This document shows, piece after piece, positions 26,351 through 35,816 of a DNA stretch of 64,000 nucleotides (positions within the stretch are counted from its first letter, which is position 1; each line of letters begins with the position of its first letter). The DNA comes from Mycolicibacterium sphagni (lineage in GTDB: Bacteria; Actinomycetota; Actinomycetes; Mycobacteriales; Mycobacteriaceae), in the NCBI RefSeq assembly GCF_013337765.1, contig NZ_VBSB01000006.1:86610-150609 (forward strand), in the 5' to 3' direction. The position numbers were made by a program, and so were the translations under genes. Under the pieces are notes generated by a model. The model was given only the letters and a program-made list of their open reading frames with translations. It searched no databases and was not told the origin of the DNA.

Positions 26351-28025
26351 ATCCGATTGCGGTGTAGTTCAAGTCGCCGAGGCCGGCCGGCCCGTAGTTG
26401 GCCAGATTGCTGCGCACCGCGACGTTGCCTGCGGACTGGAACAACGGCAGGCTGAACACTTCGCCGAAGATCAGCTTGTCCACTTCGTTGGCCAGATCGC
26501 GGGCCTTGTCCGGGTCGAGTTCGTTGAGCACCTGCTCGACCTTGGCATCGATCTCGGGACTGCTGATCTTACCGAAGTTGCTCTCGGCCCCGGTGGTGTA
26601 GATCTGGTTCAGGCAGCACAATGCGAAAGCGTCAGCCACCCAAGAGAACTGAGCGATATCGAAATCGCCGGGAATGATGTAATTGGTGAAGAAGCCGTTA
26701 CCGGGTTTGGCGTCGATCTGCAGATTCACGCCGATCTGGGCCAGGCTGTTCTGCGCGACGAGCGCGACCTGCCGGGTGGTCTGCGCGTCGTAGAGTACGT
26801 CGCGGATGACGAGCTGCTTGCCGTCCTTCTCCCGGAACGGCCCGTTGAGCTTCCAGCCCAGGGCGTCGAGCTCCTGCTTGGCCTTCTCGGGGTCGTAGGC
26901 CACCACCTCGCTGTTGTCCTGGTAGCCCTTCTGGCCGGCGACGTAGACGTGATTGTTCAGCGGCACGGGCTTGTTGACCAAACCCCGTTGTGTCACATCG
27001 GCAATGGCCTGCCGGTCGATACCTTTGGCGACGGCCAGCCGCAGCGCCTTGTCGGAGAGGATCGACCCGGGTGCGCCGTTGAGGGTGAAGTGGTACCAGC
27101 TCAGCCCCGGCGTCCGTCGGATCGAGATGCCGGCAGTTCGCCGGGCGATGGTGAGTTCGTCCAGTGAGCCCAGGCCAGTGGCGTCGATCGTGTTGTTCTG
27201 CAGCGCAGGGATTCTCGCCGCGTCATCGAGCACAAGGAAGGTGAACGAGTCCAATAATGGCGGCGTGCCCCACCACTTCGGGTTGCGGGTCAGCACGATG
27301 CGCTGGCCGGTGCGGTCCAGCGACGAGATCAGGAATGGGCCCGCCGAGGGCCCAGGACCGTTGAGCTGCCCCTTGTTGAACACCTCGGGGTTGGCAGTCA
27401 TGCTCTTGGGCAACAGCATCGTGTTGCCCGCGAACATCCCGCGCCACTCGGCGTAATGCTTGGCGAAGGTGATCACGGCCTGGCGGTCGTCGACACCCCG
27501 GGTGACCGATGCGACGCGGTCGCTGCCGTTGGGTGAGGCGATGGCGTAGGCCTTGTCCTTGCCGCTGGTCGCGTTGATCTGGGAGGCGATGTCCTCCCAC
27601 GTGATCGGGGTGCCGTCGGACCAGACCGCCTTGGGGTTGATGGTGTAGGTGATGACCTGCGGGTCGGTGCTGGTGAGTTCGACGCTGGTGAAGTAGTCGG
27701 TGTTGACCTTCATCGAACCGTCGGCGGCGATCGCGAACGCCCGCGGCAGGGTGGGCCGCAGCATCGCGCCGGTGTCGGCTTCGTTGCCGTCGATGTTCAG
27801 CGTGTTCCAGTTCGACGGGAACGCCGTCAGCGCCAGCCGCAGGTTGCCGCCATTGCGCAGCGTCGCGGGGTCCTGCGGATTGATATCGCTGGTCGCGCCG
27901 ACTTCGGCGTTACCGCCGGCTGAGGGGACGTCGCGCTTACTGCTCGAGCAGCCGGCCACCACCAAACTTGCCACGACTGCCAGCACTGCCATTCGGCCGG
28001 CATGCCGGCGGATCAATCGGGTCAC
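26340..28025 (-). CDS. oppA: Oligopeptide ABC transporter substrate-binding lipoprotein OppA
   Basis: 561 aa. Lipoprotein signal peptide with lipobox LVVAGC (C26), then a family 5 extracellular solute-binding protein (YTINPKAVWSDGTPITWED is the family signature region). Anchored outside the inner membrane, it captures peptides and delivers them to OppBC. Last gene of the oppB-oppC-oppD-oppA operon, 9 bp after oppD. Corresponds to Rv1280c. The M. tuberculosis importer is reported to take up glutathione and bradykinin-like peptides. Confidence 0.95.
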   Translation of the reverse strand: MTRLIRRHAGRMAVLAVVASLVVAGCSSSKRDVPSAGGNAEVGATSDINPQDPATLRNGGNLRLALTAFPSNWNTLNIDGNEADTGAMLRPTLPRAFAIAADGSMKVNTDYFTSVELTSTDPQVITYTINPKAVWSDGTPITWEDIASQINATSGKDKAYAIASPNGSDRVASVTRGVDDRQAVITFAKHYAEWRGMFAGNTMLLPKSMTANPEVFNKGQLNGPGPSAGPFLISSLDRTGQRIVLTRNPKWWGTPPLLDSFTFLVLDDAARIPALQNNTIDATGLGSLDELTIARRTAGISIRRTPGLSWYHFTLNGAPGSILSDKALRLAVAKGIDRQAIADVTQRGLVNKPVPLNNHVYVAGQKGYQDNSEVVAYDPEKAKQELDALGWKLNGPFREKDGKQLVIRDVLYDAQTTRQVALVAQNSLAQIGVNLQIDAKPGNGFFTNYIIPGDFDIAQFSWVADAFALCCLNQIYTTGAESNFGKISSPEIDAKVEQVLNELDPDKARDLANEVDKLIFGEVFSLPLFQSAGNVAVRSNLANYGPAGLGDLNYTAIGFMK

Positions 28026-28034
28026 TCACTGATG

Positions 28035-29876
28035 CTAACGGCGAGTGGGATCTGGTTGCGGGATAGCGGCCAGCAACTTCTGGGTGTACTCGTGCTGGGG
28101 GTTGGCGAAGATGTCGTCGGCATCGCCGTACTCGACCATCGCGCCCCGGTACATCACGACCACGCGGTGGGCGAGGTGCTTGACCACCGACAGGTCGTGC
28201 GAGACGAATAGATAGGACAGGTCGAATTCGCGCTGCAGGTCCAGCAGCAGGTTGATGATGCCCGCCTGGATGGACACGTCGAGCGCCGATACGGGTTCGT
28301 CGAGCGCCAGGATCTTGGGCTGCAACGCCAATGCACGGGCGATGCCGATGCGCTGTTTCTGTCCGCCGGAGAACTCGCCGGGGTACCGGCTGGCATCGGC
28401 ACGCCGAAGACCGACGGTCTCCAGTAGCCCGGAGACCCGGGCGTCGATGCTCGTCTTGCTGAAGCCGTTGGCCTGCAACGGTTCAGCCAGCAAGTCGAAG
28501 ACGGGTAGCCGGGGGTCCAGTGAGGCCACCGGATCCTGGAACACCACCTGCAGATCCCGGCGCAGTTCGTGCCGCCGCGCCGGGGTGAGGGTGGCCACGT
28601 CATGGCCCAGCACTTCGATGGAGCCGGACTGCGGCGCGGACAGTTCGAGGATCTCGTGCAGGGTGGTCGACTTTCCGGACCCCGACTCACCGACGATGCC
28701 CAGCGTCTCGCCCCGGGGCAGCTCGAAGCTGAGGCCGTCGACGGCCCGGACCTCACCGATCTGGCGGCGGAACACCACACCCTTGGTCAGCCGGTAGGTC
28801 CGAACCAGGTCCTGCACCCTGATCACCACATCGGATTCTGCGGTGTCCTCGACGGCCGCGGGTTGTGTGGACACGCCGTAGATCTCCGCGGCAGTGCGGC
28901 CCTTCACCTGGTCAGTGCGGATACAGGCCGCCGAATGCTCGTGGCCGACGTTGCGCAGGGCCGGCTCGTCGGTCCGGCACTCGTCGATGACCAGCGGGCA
29001 GCGCGGTGCGAACGGGCAGCCAGGGTCAAGGTCCACCAGCGTCGGTGGCGCGCCGGGAATGGGAACCAGCCGCGTGCCTTGCGGTGCGTCGAGGCGGGGT
29101 ACTGATCCCAATAGCCCGGCGGTGTAAGGCATTCGACGATTGCGGTACAGGTCGCCTACGCCTGCGACTTCGACCGCACGCCCGGCGTACATCACCAGCG
29201 CGCGGTCGGCGAACTCGGCGACCACACCCAGGTCGTGAGTGATGATCAGCACGCCCGCACCGGTGACGTCGCGTGCGGTCTTGAGCACCTCGAGGATCTG
29301 AGCCTGCACGGTGACATCGAGCGCGGTGGTCGGCTCGTCGCAGATCAACAGGTCGGGATCGTTGGCGATGGCGATCGCGATCACCACCCGCTGACGCTCA
29401 CCGCCGGACAGTTCGTGCGGGAAGGCCCGCGCCCGCTGCTCGGGCTGCGCGATGCCGACGAGCTCGAGCAGCTCGACGGCGCGTTTTCGCGCCGCCTGCT
29501 TGCCGATCTCGCGGTCGTGCACGGTGATCGCCTCGGCGATCTGGTCGCCGACGGTGTAGACCGGCGTCAGCGCGGACATCGGGTCCTGGAACACCGTGCC
29601 GATGCGCGCGCCGCGGATCTTCGACATGTCGGCGTCGGACAGGCCGAGCAGCTCCTGGCCTGCCAGCCGCACCGAGCCGGACACCGAGGCGTACTCGGGC
29701 AACAGGCCGATGACCGCCATCGCTGCCGCCGACTTACCCGAGCCGGATTCGCCGACCATCGCGACGACCTCGCGTGGCCGGACCTGATAGGTCAGGCCGC
29801 GCACCGCGGTGAGATCGTCGCCGGCGGTGGGGAAGGTGACGGCGAGGTCGGTGACTTCCAGCAGAGTGTCGCTCAT
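28035..29876 (-). CDS. oppD: Oligopeptide ABC transporter ATPase OppD (two fused NBDs)
   Basis: 613 aa with two complete nucleotide-binding domains. NBD1: Walker A GESGSGKS (42-49), signature LSGGERQR, Walker [16 protein letters not shown]2: Walker A GESGSGKS (396-403), signature FSGGQKQR, Walker [13 protein letters not shown]. Four cysteines after NBD1 (C287, C293, C300, C318) form the Opp/Dpp-specific C-terminal element, reported to hold an iron-sulphur cluster in this family. Both sites look active. Overlaps oppC by 4 bp (ATGA). Length equals Rv1281c (612). Confidence 0.95.
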   Translation of the reverse strand: MSDTLLEVTDLAVTFPTAGDDLTAVRGLTYQVRPREVVAMVGESGSGKSAAAMAVIGLLPEYASVSGSVRLAGQELLGLSDADMSKIRGARIGTVFQDPMSALTPVYTVGDQIAEAITVHDREIGKQAARKRAVELLELVGIAQPEQRARAFPHELSGGERQRVVIAIAIANDPDLLICDEPTTALDVTVQAQILEVLKTARDVTGAGVLIITHDLGVVAEFADRALVMYAGRAVEVAGVGDLYRNRRMPYTAGLLGSVPRLDAPQGTRLVPIPGAPPTLVDLDPGCPFAPRCPLVIDECRTDEPALRNVGHEHSAACIRTDQVKGRTAAEIYGVSTQPAAVEDTAESDVVIRVQDLVRTYRLTKGVVFRRQIGEVRAVDGLSFELPRGETLGIVGESGSGKSTTLHEILELSAPQSGSIEVLGHDVATLTPARRHELRRDLQVVFQDPVASLDPRLPVFDLLAEPLQANGFSKTSIDARVSGLLETVGLRRADASRYPGEFSGGQKQRIGIARALALQPKILALDEPVSALDVSIQAGIINLLLDLQREFDLSYLFVSHDLSVVKHLAHRVVVMYRGAMVEYGDADDIFANPQHEYTQKLLAAIPQPDPTRR

Positions 29877-30802
29877 GCCGTCGTCTTCTTCCTGCGGCCC
29901 CGGCGCAGGTTGGCGCTGCCGGGGTCGAGGGCGTCACGAAGTCCGTCACCGATGAGGTTGACGCACACCAGGATCAGCACCAGCATCCCGGCCGGGAACA
30001 GGAACACCCATGGGAACGTCGTCGCCGACTTGGTGCCGTCGGCGATCAGCGTGCCCAGCGAGACATCGGGGGGCTGAATGCCGAAACCCAGGAAGCTCAA
30101 CCCGGTCTCGGCAAGGATCGCCACCGCCACATTCAGTGTGGCGTCGATGATCAGGATCGAGGCGACGTTGGGGATGATGTGCCGGACGATGATGCGCGGA
30201 CTCGTCACGCCCATATACCGTGCGGCCTGCACGAATTCGCGCTCGCGCAGGCTCATCGTGAGGCCGCGCACCATCCGGGAGCTCACCATCCAGCTGAATC
30301 CGGCCAGCAACACGATCAGCAGCGCCACGTTGGCGGAGCCCTTGGTGATCGGCGTGAGGATCGCGATCAGGATGAACGCGGGGACCACCAGAAGCAGATC
30401 GACCACCCACATCAGCGTCCGGTCCCGCCAGCCGCCGAAGTAACCGGCGATCGAGCCAACCGTCGCCGCGATGCCTGTCGAGATCACCGCCACGCACACG
30501 CCGATGAGCATCGACTTCTGCATGCCGCGCAGAATCTGGGCCAGCAGGTCCTGGCCGATGGCGGTGGTGCCGAACCAATGGTCGACGCTGGGCGGATCCT
30601 GCAGCGCGTAGAAGTCCAATTCGGTGTAGGACCAGGGCAATAGCGGTGGCAGCGCATAGCAGCCGATAAACAGCAGCACGAACACCACCAGCGCCACCAT
30701 TGCCGCCCGGTTACGTGCGAGCCGGCGCAACACCAGGGTTCGCCGCGAGGCGAACTCCTCGAGTTTGACCCCTGACCGGGCGCTGCTGTCTGTTTCCGTC
30801 AC
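29873..30802 (-). CDS. oppC: Oligopeptide ABC transporter permease OppC
   Basis: 309 aa. The GTG start at 30802 ([16 protein letters not shown]) overlaps the oppB stop by 4 bp. About six membrane helices, an N-terminal OppC_N segment, and the EAA-type coupling loop [27 protein letters not shown] that contacts OppD. Forms the peptide channel with OppB. A longer frame to 31234 is the shadow of oppB. Corresponds to Rv1282c, with about 18 extra residues at the N-terminus. Confidence 0.94.
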   Translation of the reverse strand: MTETDSSARSGVKLEEFASRRTLVLRRLARNRAAMVALVVFVLLFIGCYALPPLLPWSYTELDFYALQDPPSVDHWFGTTAIGQDLLAQILRGMQKSMLIGVCVAVISTGIAATVGSIAGYFGGWRDRTLMWVVDLLLVVPAFILIAILTPITKGSANVALLIVLLAGFSWMVSSRMVRGLTMSLREREFVQAARYMGVTSPRIIVRHIIPNVASILIIDATLNVAVAILAETGLSFLGFGIQPPDVSLGTLIADGTKSATTFPWVFLFPAGMLVLILVCVNLIGDGLRDALDPGSANLRRGRRKKTTA

Positions 30803-31776
30803 GTCACCCTCACTCGGGGATCCAGGATCGCGTAGATGACGTCGGAGAGCAGTCCGGCAAGCAAGACCACAGCGCCGGAGAACACCGTGATCGCCGCGAC
30901 GATATTGGTGTCCTGGGTGGCGATGCCCTGAATTACCCACTCGCCCATGCCATGCCAACCGAATATCTTCTCCACGAACACCGCTCCAGTGACCAAACCA
31001 GCGACACCGTAGGCAAATAGCGTCGCCATCGGGATCAGCGCGGTGCGCAGCCCGTGCTTGAACAGGGCCTGGCGCCGCGTGAGGCCCTTGGCCCGTGCGG
31101 TGCGGATGAAATCCTGACCGAGGACGTCGAGCATCGCATTGCGTTGGTAGCGGCTGTATCCGGCGATCGCCCCCAGCGCCAGGGTGACGCTGGGCAGCAT
31201 GAGATGTTGGAGACGGTCGATGAACTGGTTCCACGGGCCGCCGATGGCATCCGGCGACGTCTCACCGGTGTACTCGAAAATCTGCAGTCCCAGAACCGAA
31301 TTGACTTTGAGTGCAGCCAGGATCATCAGGTTGGCGATCACGAACGTCGGCGTACTGATCACCAGCAACGACAGCAGCGTTATCAGCCGATCGGACAACC
31401 GGTATTGGCGAATCGCACCCCAGGCGCCGACCACCACGCCGATCACGGTGCCCAGCACCGAGCCGATGATCAACAGCCGCAGGCTCACCCCGATGCGGCG
31501 CCACAGTTCGTCGGCGACGGGTTGACCGGTGACCGTCGTGCCGAAATCACCGCGCACCGCACCGGCCACCCAGTGGCCGTAGCGCAGTGGTATCGGCTTG
31601 TCGAGATCGAGCTCGGCCGCCTTGGCGTCGATCACGGCTTGCGGCGGTCGCGGATTGCGTTGCAGCAGGCTGTTCAACGGAGTGAACGTCAGCGAGGTCA
31701 GTGAAAACGTCAGGAATGACGCCAATGCCAACAGCACCAGGTAGTTGAGCAGCCGGCGCGCCAGGAATCGCGTCAT
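30799..31776 (-). CDS. oppB: Oligopeptide ABC transporter permease OppB
   Basis: 325 aa, identical in length to Rv1283c. The ATG at 31776 (MTRFLARRLLNYL) was chosen over one at 31845 because it starts directly at the first membrane helix. It shows six helices and the EAA loop GQDFIRTARAKGLTRRQALFKH. First gene of the opp operon. The region upstream (31777-32013) is shared with the divergent small exported protein gene. Confidence 0.94.
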   Translation of the reverse strand: MTRFLARRLLNYLVLLALASFLTFSLTSLTFTPLNSLLQRNPRPPQAVIDAKAAELDLDKPIPLRYGHWVAGAVRGDFGTTVTGQPVADELWRRIGVSLRLLIIGSVLGTVIGVVVGAWGAIRQYRLSDRLITLLSLLVISTPTFVIANLMILAALKVNSVLGLQIFEYTGETSPDAIGGPWNQFIDRLQHLMLPSVTLALGAIAGYSRYQRNAMLDVLGQDFIRTARAKGLTRRQALFKHGLRTALIPMATLFAYGVAGLVTGAVFVEKIFGWHGMGEWVIQGIATQDTNIVAAITVFSGAVVLLAGLLSDVIYAILDPRVRVT

Positions 31777-32013
31777 CGGACGCTGTCGGCCGCAGGGTGC
31801 ATGCAGCACAGGGTAAGAGATGGCGGCACAAAACGACGGGAACACTCAGGACAACGCGCTACCGGGTGCAGAAAGCCCCAACTGTCAGCGGATATGCGGA
31901 GCCGGCAGGTTTGAGAGGTTTCGGCTCCACAGGTCAGGGTTAACCAATTGCCAGCGGATTGGCAGGGAAGCCGATCTGTGGAACACCGACCGAGACCGAT
32001 TGGAAGTGTCGAG
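31777..32013. other. Divergent intergenic region between oppB and the small exported protein gene
   Basis: No convincing gene. Two inverted repeats stand out: GGAGCCG...CGGCTCC with a 17-base loop (near 31896-31926), and TGCCA-N6-TGGCA (near 31949-31964), both between the two divergent starts. A short frame at 31820-32017 has atypical composition and no ribosome binding site, so it is not called. Confidence 0.45.
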
Positions 32014-32259
32014 ATGACCAACATCAAAACGCTGTCCGCCGTGGTCGGCGGCAGTGCGATTGTGGCCATGGGGGCGTTGGCCATGGGGGTTACCGAGCAA
32101 GGCGGCAGCATGATCATGTCCGACCCGGGCACGTTCACCTCGCCCGTGCCCGCGGAGATGACGACAGGGGAGACGACGAAGTCGACGGCCCCCGAGGCCA
32201 CCGTGGTGCCGGCGTCGTTCACCCCACCAGTGACCGCGGAACCGCCCGAAGCGCCGTAG
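32014..32259 (+). CDS. Small exported protein, unknown function
   Basis: 81 aa. A signal-like hydrophobic segment (TLSAVVGGSAIVAMGALAMG) is followed by a Pro/Thr/Glu-rich tail with the motif EMTTGET and the ending TPPVTAEPPEAP. Small mycobacterial exported proteins with MTTG(E/Q)T blocks are common, but I know of no function. GGAAG seven bases before the ATG supports the start. Convergent with the monooxygenase operon, whose last stop is 4 bp away. Confidence 0.65.
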   Translation: MTNIKTLSAVVGGSAIVAMGALAMGVTEQGGSMIMSDPGTFTSPVPAEMTTGETTKSTAPEATVVPASFTPPVTAEPPEAP

Positions 32260-32263
32260 GACC

Positions 32264-33271
32264 TCAGCTGCTCCAGGATTCGGTGAACGCAGCCACCGAT
32301 CTCGTCACTCGCTCGCGCACCGACTGCGCGTCCAGTGGCGACGGGGCATCCGCGAACGTCACGGCCAGGCCCTGGATCGCGCGGTCGGCCAGTGGGCGCC
32401 ACGCGTCCGCCCACTGCTCGATGACGCCGCGATTGCCGGGGTTGTGCGCTAATGCATAGCGGGCCAGCGCAGCACTCCAGGCCTGGTTGCGGGTGGTGTC
32501 TACCCGGGACTCCTGCAGCAGTGCCGCCGTGAGCCCGTCCCCGTTGGCGCTGGCCAGGTCTACGAACGCCTCCTTGAGCAGGGCGTCCAGCGTCGGCTTG
32601 ACCACCAGGTTCAGCGCGGTAAACGCCTCGCCCCAGTCGTAGGCCAGCAGCAGCCGCTCGAGCACCTCACGAGCCGGCTGCCAGGCCTCGTCGAGTTCCC
32701 AGATGCGCCGGGTGGATTCGGTGTTGGCCAGCTGGGTGCCGTGGCTCAGCGATAGGGACTTGGCCCGGTAGGCGATCCACTGCAGCGCCCGCAGCTCGTC
32801 GGCGGCGCCGAAGAACGCCGCGTTGGTGATGTAGGCGCTGGGTCCGAGCTGGCCCACGTATAGCGATGTGATCTGCAGGACGTGAAGGGAGAATCGGGCC
32901 GGCAGGTAGACCCGTTCGAGCACCGACACCCATGCCGGGTCGAGCTTGGCGTCGTGGTCGAGTGCCTCGTAGTGGTCGACGACGCCCTCGGCGTACACCT
33001 CCCGATCGTGCTGCAGGGCGATGTAGCGGCGATAGTTCAGCGCGGCCGGGTCGCGGAAGCCCTCCCAGTCAGGTGCCTGCAGCAGGGAACCCTCGCGGTG
33101 TTTGAGGTACCACTGGTTGATCTCGCTGCCCGGGTCGAGGTCGAAGGGCGCCGGTGTGCGGTTGAAGTGATAGTGGAAGTTGCCGGTGACGGCTTCGTAC
33201 TCGGTGGGTTTGCGGCGGGTGTCCCCGACGACGCTCCAGGTCTTGAGTCGGCGGGGTGCGGCGGAAGTCAT
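32264..33271 (-). CDS. tmoE: Toluene-monooxygenase-type hydroxylase beta subunit (TmoE-like)
   Basis: 335 aa (TmoE of toluene 4-monooxygenase has 327). The fold is the ferritin-like four-helix type without diiron ligands, as expected for the beta subunit that braces the alpha subunit. Typical stretches include RRKPTEYEAVTGNFHYHFNR at the N-terminus and YVGQLGPSAYITNAAFFGAADELRALQWIAYRAK. The start MTSAAPRRLK at 33271 lies 2 bp after the effector gene stop. Last gene of an operon A-B-C-D-E with overlaps or near-zero gaps throughout. Confidence 0.88.
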   Translation of the reverse strand: MTSAAPRRLKTWSVVGDTRRKPTEYEAVTGNFHYHFNRTPAPFDLDPGSEINQWYLKHREGSLLQAPDWEGFRDPAALNYRRYIALQHDREVYAEGVVDHYEALDHDAKLDPAWVSVLERVYLPARFSLHVLQITSLYVGQLGPSAYITNAAFFGAADELRALQWIAYRAKSLSLSHGTQLANTESTRRIWELDEAWQPAREVLERLLLAYDWGEAFTALNLVVKPTLDALLKEAFVDLASANGDGLTAALLQESRVDTTRNQAWSAALARYALAHNPGNRGVIEQWADAWRPLADRAIQGLAVTFADAPSPLDAQSVRERVTRSVAAFTESWSS

Positions 33272-33273
33272 TG

Positions 33274-33579
33274 CTAGTCCTCTCGTTCCAGAAACCAGTG
33301 CAGTTCGTCGTCGCCGACGTAGCGCATCCGGCCGGCGAACCCGGCGATGGCCGGCTCCAGGGAGGCCAGCGGAAGAGCGTGTCCAGCAGCCTGTTCCAGG
33401 CTGGCCCGGGTGACACGCAGGAACCATGGCGCGTGGATCCGGACGTAGCCGGCATGGTCGTCGATGGTGATCTCGGCGTCGGGGTTGTCGACGGTGATCG
33501 CCTCGGTCAGAGCCTCGACCACGTCGGGGTCGAAACCGCGTACGATCGGGCCGACGAGCTTGACCTCGGTGCTTGTCAT
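33274..33579 (-). CDS. tmoD: Monooxygenase effector/coupling protein (TmoD-like)
   Basis: 101 aa, the family size. GPIVRGFDPDVVEALTEAI and DHAGYVRIHAPWFLRVTR match the cofactor-free effector that docks on the hydroxylase over the diiron site and controls substrate entry and coupling of electron transfer to oxygenation. It overlaps the Rieske gene by 4 bp (ATGA) and precedes the beta subunit by 2 bp. Identification rests on size, sequence pattern and operon place. Confidence 0.87.
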   Translation of the reverse strand: MTSTEVKLVGPIVRGFDPDVVEALTEAITVDNPDAEITIDDHAGYVRIHAPWFLRVTRASLEQAAGHALPLASLEPAIAGFAGRMRYVGDDELHWFLERED

Positions 33580-33908
33580 ATGTTGTCTCCCTTCAGTTGT
33601 ACCGCGATCTGGTCGCCGTCGCGGCGCACCGGATAGCTGCGTAGCCGGCAGCTGGGCGGGTTCACGCCGTCGCCGGTGGTGAGGTCGAATTCCCAGCTGT
33701 GCGCCGAGCAGGTCAGGATGTCGTCGACGACGTCGCCGTCACCGAGTGGGAAGCCGGCGTGCGGGCAGGTGCCCTCGTAGGCGCGGATCTCGCCGGTGCG
33801 TAAGTGCGCCAACAGGATCGGTTGGTCGCCCGCGTAGAACGCACCGACCTCGCCTTCCCAGAGGTCGTCGACGGTGGCCACCGGTGTCCAGGCCAGCGTC
33901 TCACCCAT
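33576..33908 (-). CDS. tmoC: Rieske-type ferredoxin of the monooxygenase (TmoC-like)
   Basis: 110 aa. The Rieske 2Fe-2S ligands are all present: C48-x-H50 in GTCPHAGFPL and C67-x2-H70 in LTCSAHSWEFD. It carries electrons from a reductase to the hydroxylase. In T4MO this is TmoC, and the reductase is TmoF, which is not encoded anywhere in this window. Overlaps the B gene by 8 bp and the D gene by 4 bp. Confidence 0.92.
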   Translation of the reverse strand: MGETLAWTPVATVDDLWEGEVGAFYAGDQPILLAHLRTGEIRAYEGTCPHAGFPLGDGDVVDDILTCSAHSWEFDLTTGDGVNPPSCRLRSYPVRRDGDQIAVQLKGDNI

Positions 33909-34146
33909 AGAAGGCCTCGACGTGGTCCAGCGGCGCTACTCCGGCGGCACCGATCACCACTGTTGGGTCCAGAACGGAACCGTTGTGCCGCAACCGGATC
34001 GGGGCGTCCTTGCGGGCGACCCGGCGGCCGACGACGTGGTGGGCGATCTGTTGGCTCACCGACTCCACGGTGTCGCCGTCGTCGACCGGGATGAGCAGTT
34101 CCAGGATGTCACCCTCGAACAGGGCGGTCAGGGGAAGAAGTGCCAT
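33901..34146 (-). CDS. tmoB: Monooxygenase hydroxylase gamma subunit (TmoB-like)
   Basis: 81 aa from the ATG at 34146 (MALLPLTALFEGD). TmoB of T4MO has about 84 residues and a ubiquitin-like fold, and the pattern of short strands (LELLIPVDDGDTVESVS, then PIRLRHNGSVLDPTVVI) fits. Third subunit of the (alpha-beta-gamma)2 hydroxylase. Located 11 bp after the alpha-subunit stop. Too short for a confident call on its own; the operon context makes it secure. Confidence 0.85.
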   Translation of the reverse strand: MALLPLTALFEGDILELLIPVDDGDTVESVSQQIAHHVVGRRVARKDAPIRLRHNGSVLDPTVVIGAAGVAPLDHVEAFYG

Positions 34147-34157
34147 GTCAGTTCCTC

Positions 34158-35645
34158 CTAGCTCTTCTTGGCCCAGGCATAGTCGTCGGCGTCGCGGCCC
34201 TGTTCCTCCGGCGACAGGCCGAAGTACTCCAGCACCGTGCCGAGGTCGGGCGGGCTGATCTCGCCCGAGAGCACCCGGTCGATCAGCGACTGGTGGCCGG
34301 CGAAGCGTTCGGGGCGCTGGGTGAAGATCCACCGGCACGGCTCGGAGCAGAACAGGTACTTGCGGCCGTCGTGGACATGGGTTAGCGGCGCGGGGTCGGT
34401 GTGTGCTCCCCGAATGACCCCGGCGGCCCGCACGATCGGCAGCTGGCACAGGTTGCAGGTGATCGGCAGCGTTTCGGGCAGCGTGGCCGCGATGTCACCG
34501 TTGCGCACGTTCTCGGTGATGACGTCCCAGTGCTTGCCGAAGTCGCGGTTCCAGCCGGGGTACTTTTCCTCCAGCCACAACCGCTCCTCGGCCGACACCC
34601 CGGCATCGGGGTTCCACCACACCGTCGGACGGTAGTTCCACACCCCGAGGTGGATCGCGTGGTGGTACCAGGTCAGCTCATCGATGAATTCCTGCCAGTA
34701 CCAGGGATAGTCGAGACCGAAGTCGCGGAACTGGTCGGCGAACTGCTTGACCACCCAGTCCTCGATGAACTCCTTGAAGCTCATCCGCCGGCTCTCCAGC
34801 GGGGTGTAGTAGTCCATCGACAGTCCGGTGAGCAGAGCGAAGATCCGCCAGGACCGCCAGAACATGTGGTCGATCAGGAACTGGCCCCACTCCTTCTCGC
34901 CGTTCTCGATGAGCACCTTGATGGTGGGCTCGCCCTGTTGGGCGTGGCGGGCCTCGTCGGTCTGGATCGAGGAGATCAGGGCGCCGAACTCGAGGTCGCC
35001 CACATCGATCGCGTCGGCGGCCATTCCGAGGAACTGCAGGTTGGTGAACCCGGTTTCCAGGGTGAAGGTCAGCTGCAGTGCGATCGAGGTGGCGTCGTTG
35101 GCGACGAACATGTCGTCGAACAGATAGCGCACCGCCAGCACGATCCAGTCGTTGGTGTGAAACGCCTTGAGCGCCCAGTCGCCCCGGGGTTCCTTCTCGA
35201 GCAGGCCGTAGGGGAAGAAGGCCTGGATCTGGCCATGCCGAACCTCGTCGAGCGTTCCGAAGGTCGCGGTGTTGCGCCAGGCCGCGGCCCGGCCGAATCG
35301 GCCCATCCGTGCCTCACCGATCGAGGCCAGGTACTCGGGCATGGTGATCGCCCCGTAGTGCGCGACGATCACCGACTTCCAGCCGGGATCGAGGGAGTCG
35401 AAGAGCTTGGAGCGCCCGATGGCGTTCTTCAGTGAGTAGGTGGTGGTGTCTTTGGTGACCTGGTTGTGGACGTACTCGCGGTAGCCGATCTTGTAGGGCT
35501 CGTCCCACTTGAGCCAGCCCTCGGCCGACACGCGGTGCGAGCCGGAGAGGGCCTCGGGGAACGCCTCCTCCTCGGTGACGTAGCGAAACGTCCAATTGGT
35601 GTCGCGAGCCAGGTCGTACCAGTCGCTGCGGGAGAGTCTGGGCAT
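34158..35645 (-). CDS. tmoA: Diiron hydroxylase alpha subunit, toluene/alkene monooxygenase type (TmoA-like)
   Basis: 495 aa. All six diiron ligands fall at the T4MO numbers: E104, E134, H137, E197, E231, H234. Gate residue T201 is present, as are I100, A107, Q141, F176 and F205 of the T4MO pocket, but residue 103 is Pro (Gly in T4MO) and 196 is Leu (Phe). So the enzyme is a soluble O2-dependent hydroxylase or epoxidase with an altered pocket; aromatic or alkene substrate is inferred. The C-terminal YHS-like domain has four cysteines (C397, C400, C433, C437) that T4MO lacks. First gene of tmoABCDE, divergent from canA across 171 bp. Not present at this spot in M. tuberculosis. Confidence 0.93.
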   Translation of the reverse strand: MPRLSRSDWYDLARDTNWTFRYVTEEEAFPEALSGSHRVSAEGWLKWDEPYKIGYREYVHNQVTKDTTTYSLKNAIGRSKLFDSLDPGWKSVIVAHYGAITMPEYLASIGEARMGRFGRAAAWRNTATFGTLDEVRHGQIQAFFPYGLLEKEPRGDWALKAFHTNDWIVLAVRYLFDDMFVANDATSIALQLTFTLETGFTNLQFLGMAADAIDVGDLEFGALISSIQTDEARHAQQGEPTIKVLIENGEKEWGQFLIDHMFWRSWRIFALLTGLSMDYYTPLESRRMSFKEFIEDWVVKQFADQFRDFGLDYPWYWQEFIDELTWYHHAIHLGVWNYRPTVWWNPDAGVSAEERLWLEEKYPGWNRDFGKHWDVITENVRNGDIAATLPETLPITCNLCQLPIVRAAGVIRGAHTDPAPLTHVHDGRKYLFCSEPCRWIFTQRPERFAGHQSLIDRVLSGEISPPDLGTVLEYFGLSPEEQGRDADDYAWAKKS

Positions 35646-35816
35646 GGCGGTCCTCGTCTGTCTGGGCTCGTGGCTGAACCCCTGGCATGAGCCTGCGGGA
35701 GATGCCGAGGAATCCTAAGTATTCAAATCCCGTTGATTCTCACTGCTGCTGACGGACCAAATCCGGTTCTACGATCCACCCGGAATGTTGTGTGCAACCC
35801 GAATGAGGAGTACCCA

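Noticed and set aside
31820..32017. 65-codon frame in the oppB upstream region
   Set aside because: No ribosome site, atypical amino acid use, and it overlaps the better supported small exported protein start.
35680..35700. GGCATGAGCCTGC resembling a sigma-54 -24/-12 element upstream of the monooxygenase and canA genes
   Set aside because: Mycobacteria have no sigma-54; spacing and orientation also do not suit either gene.
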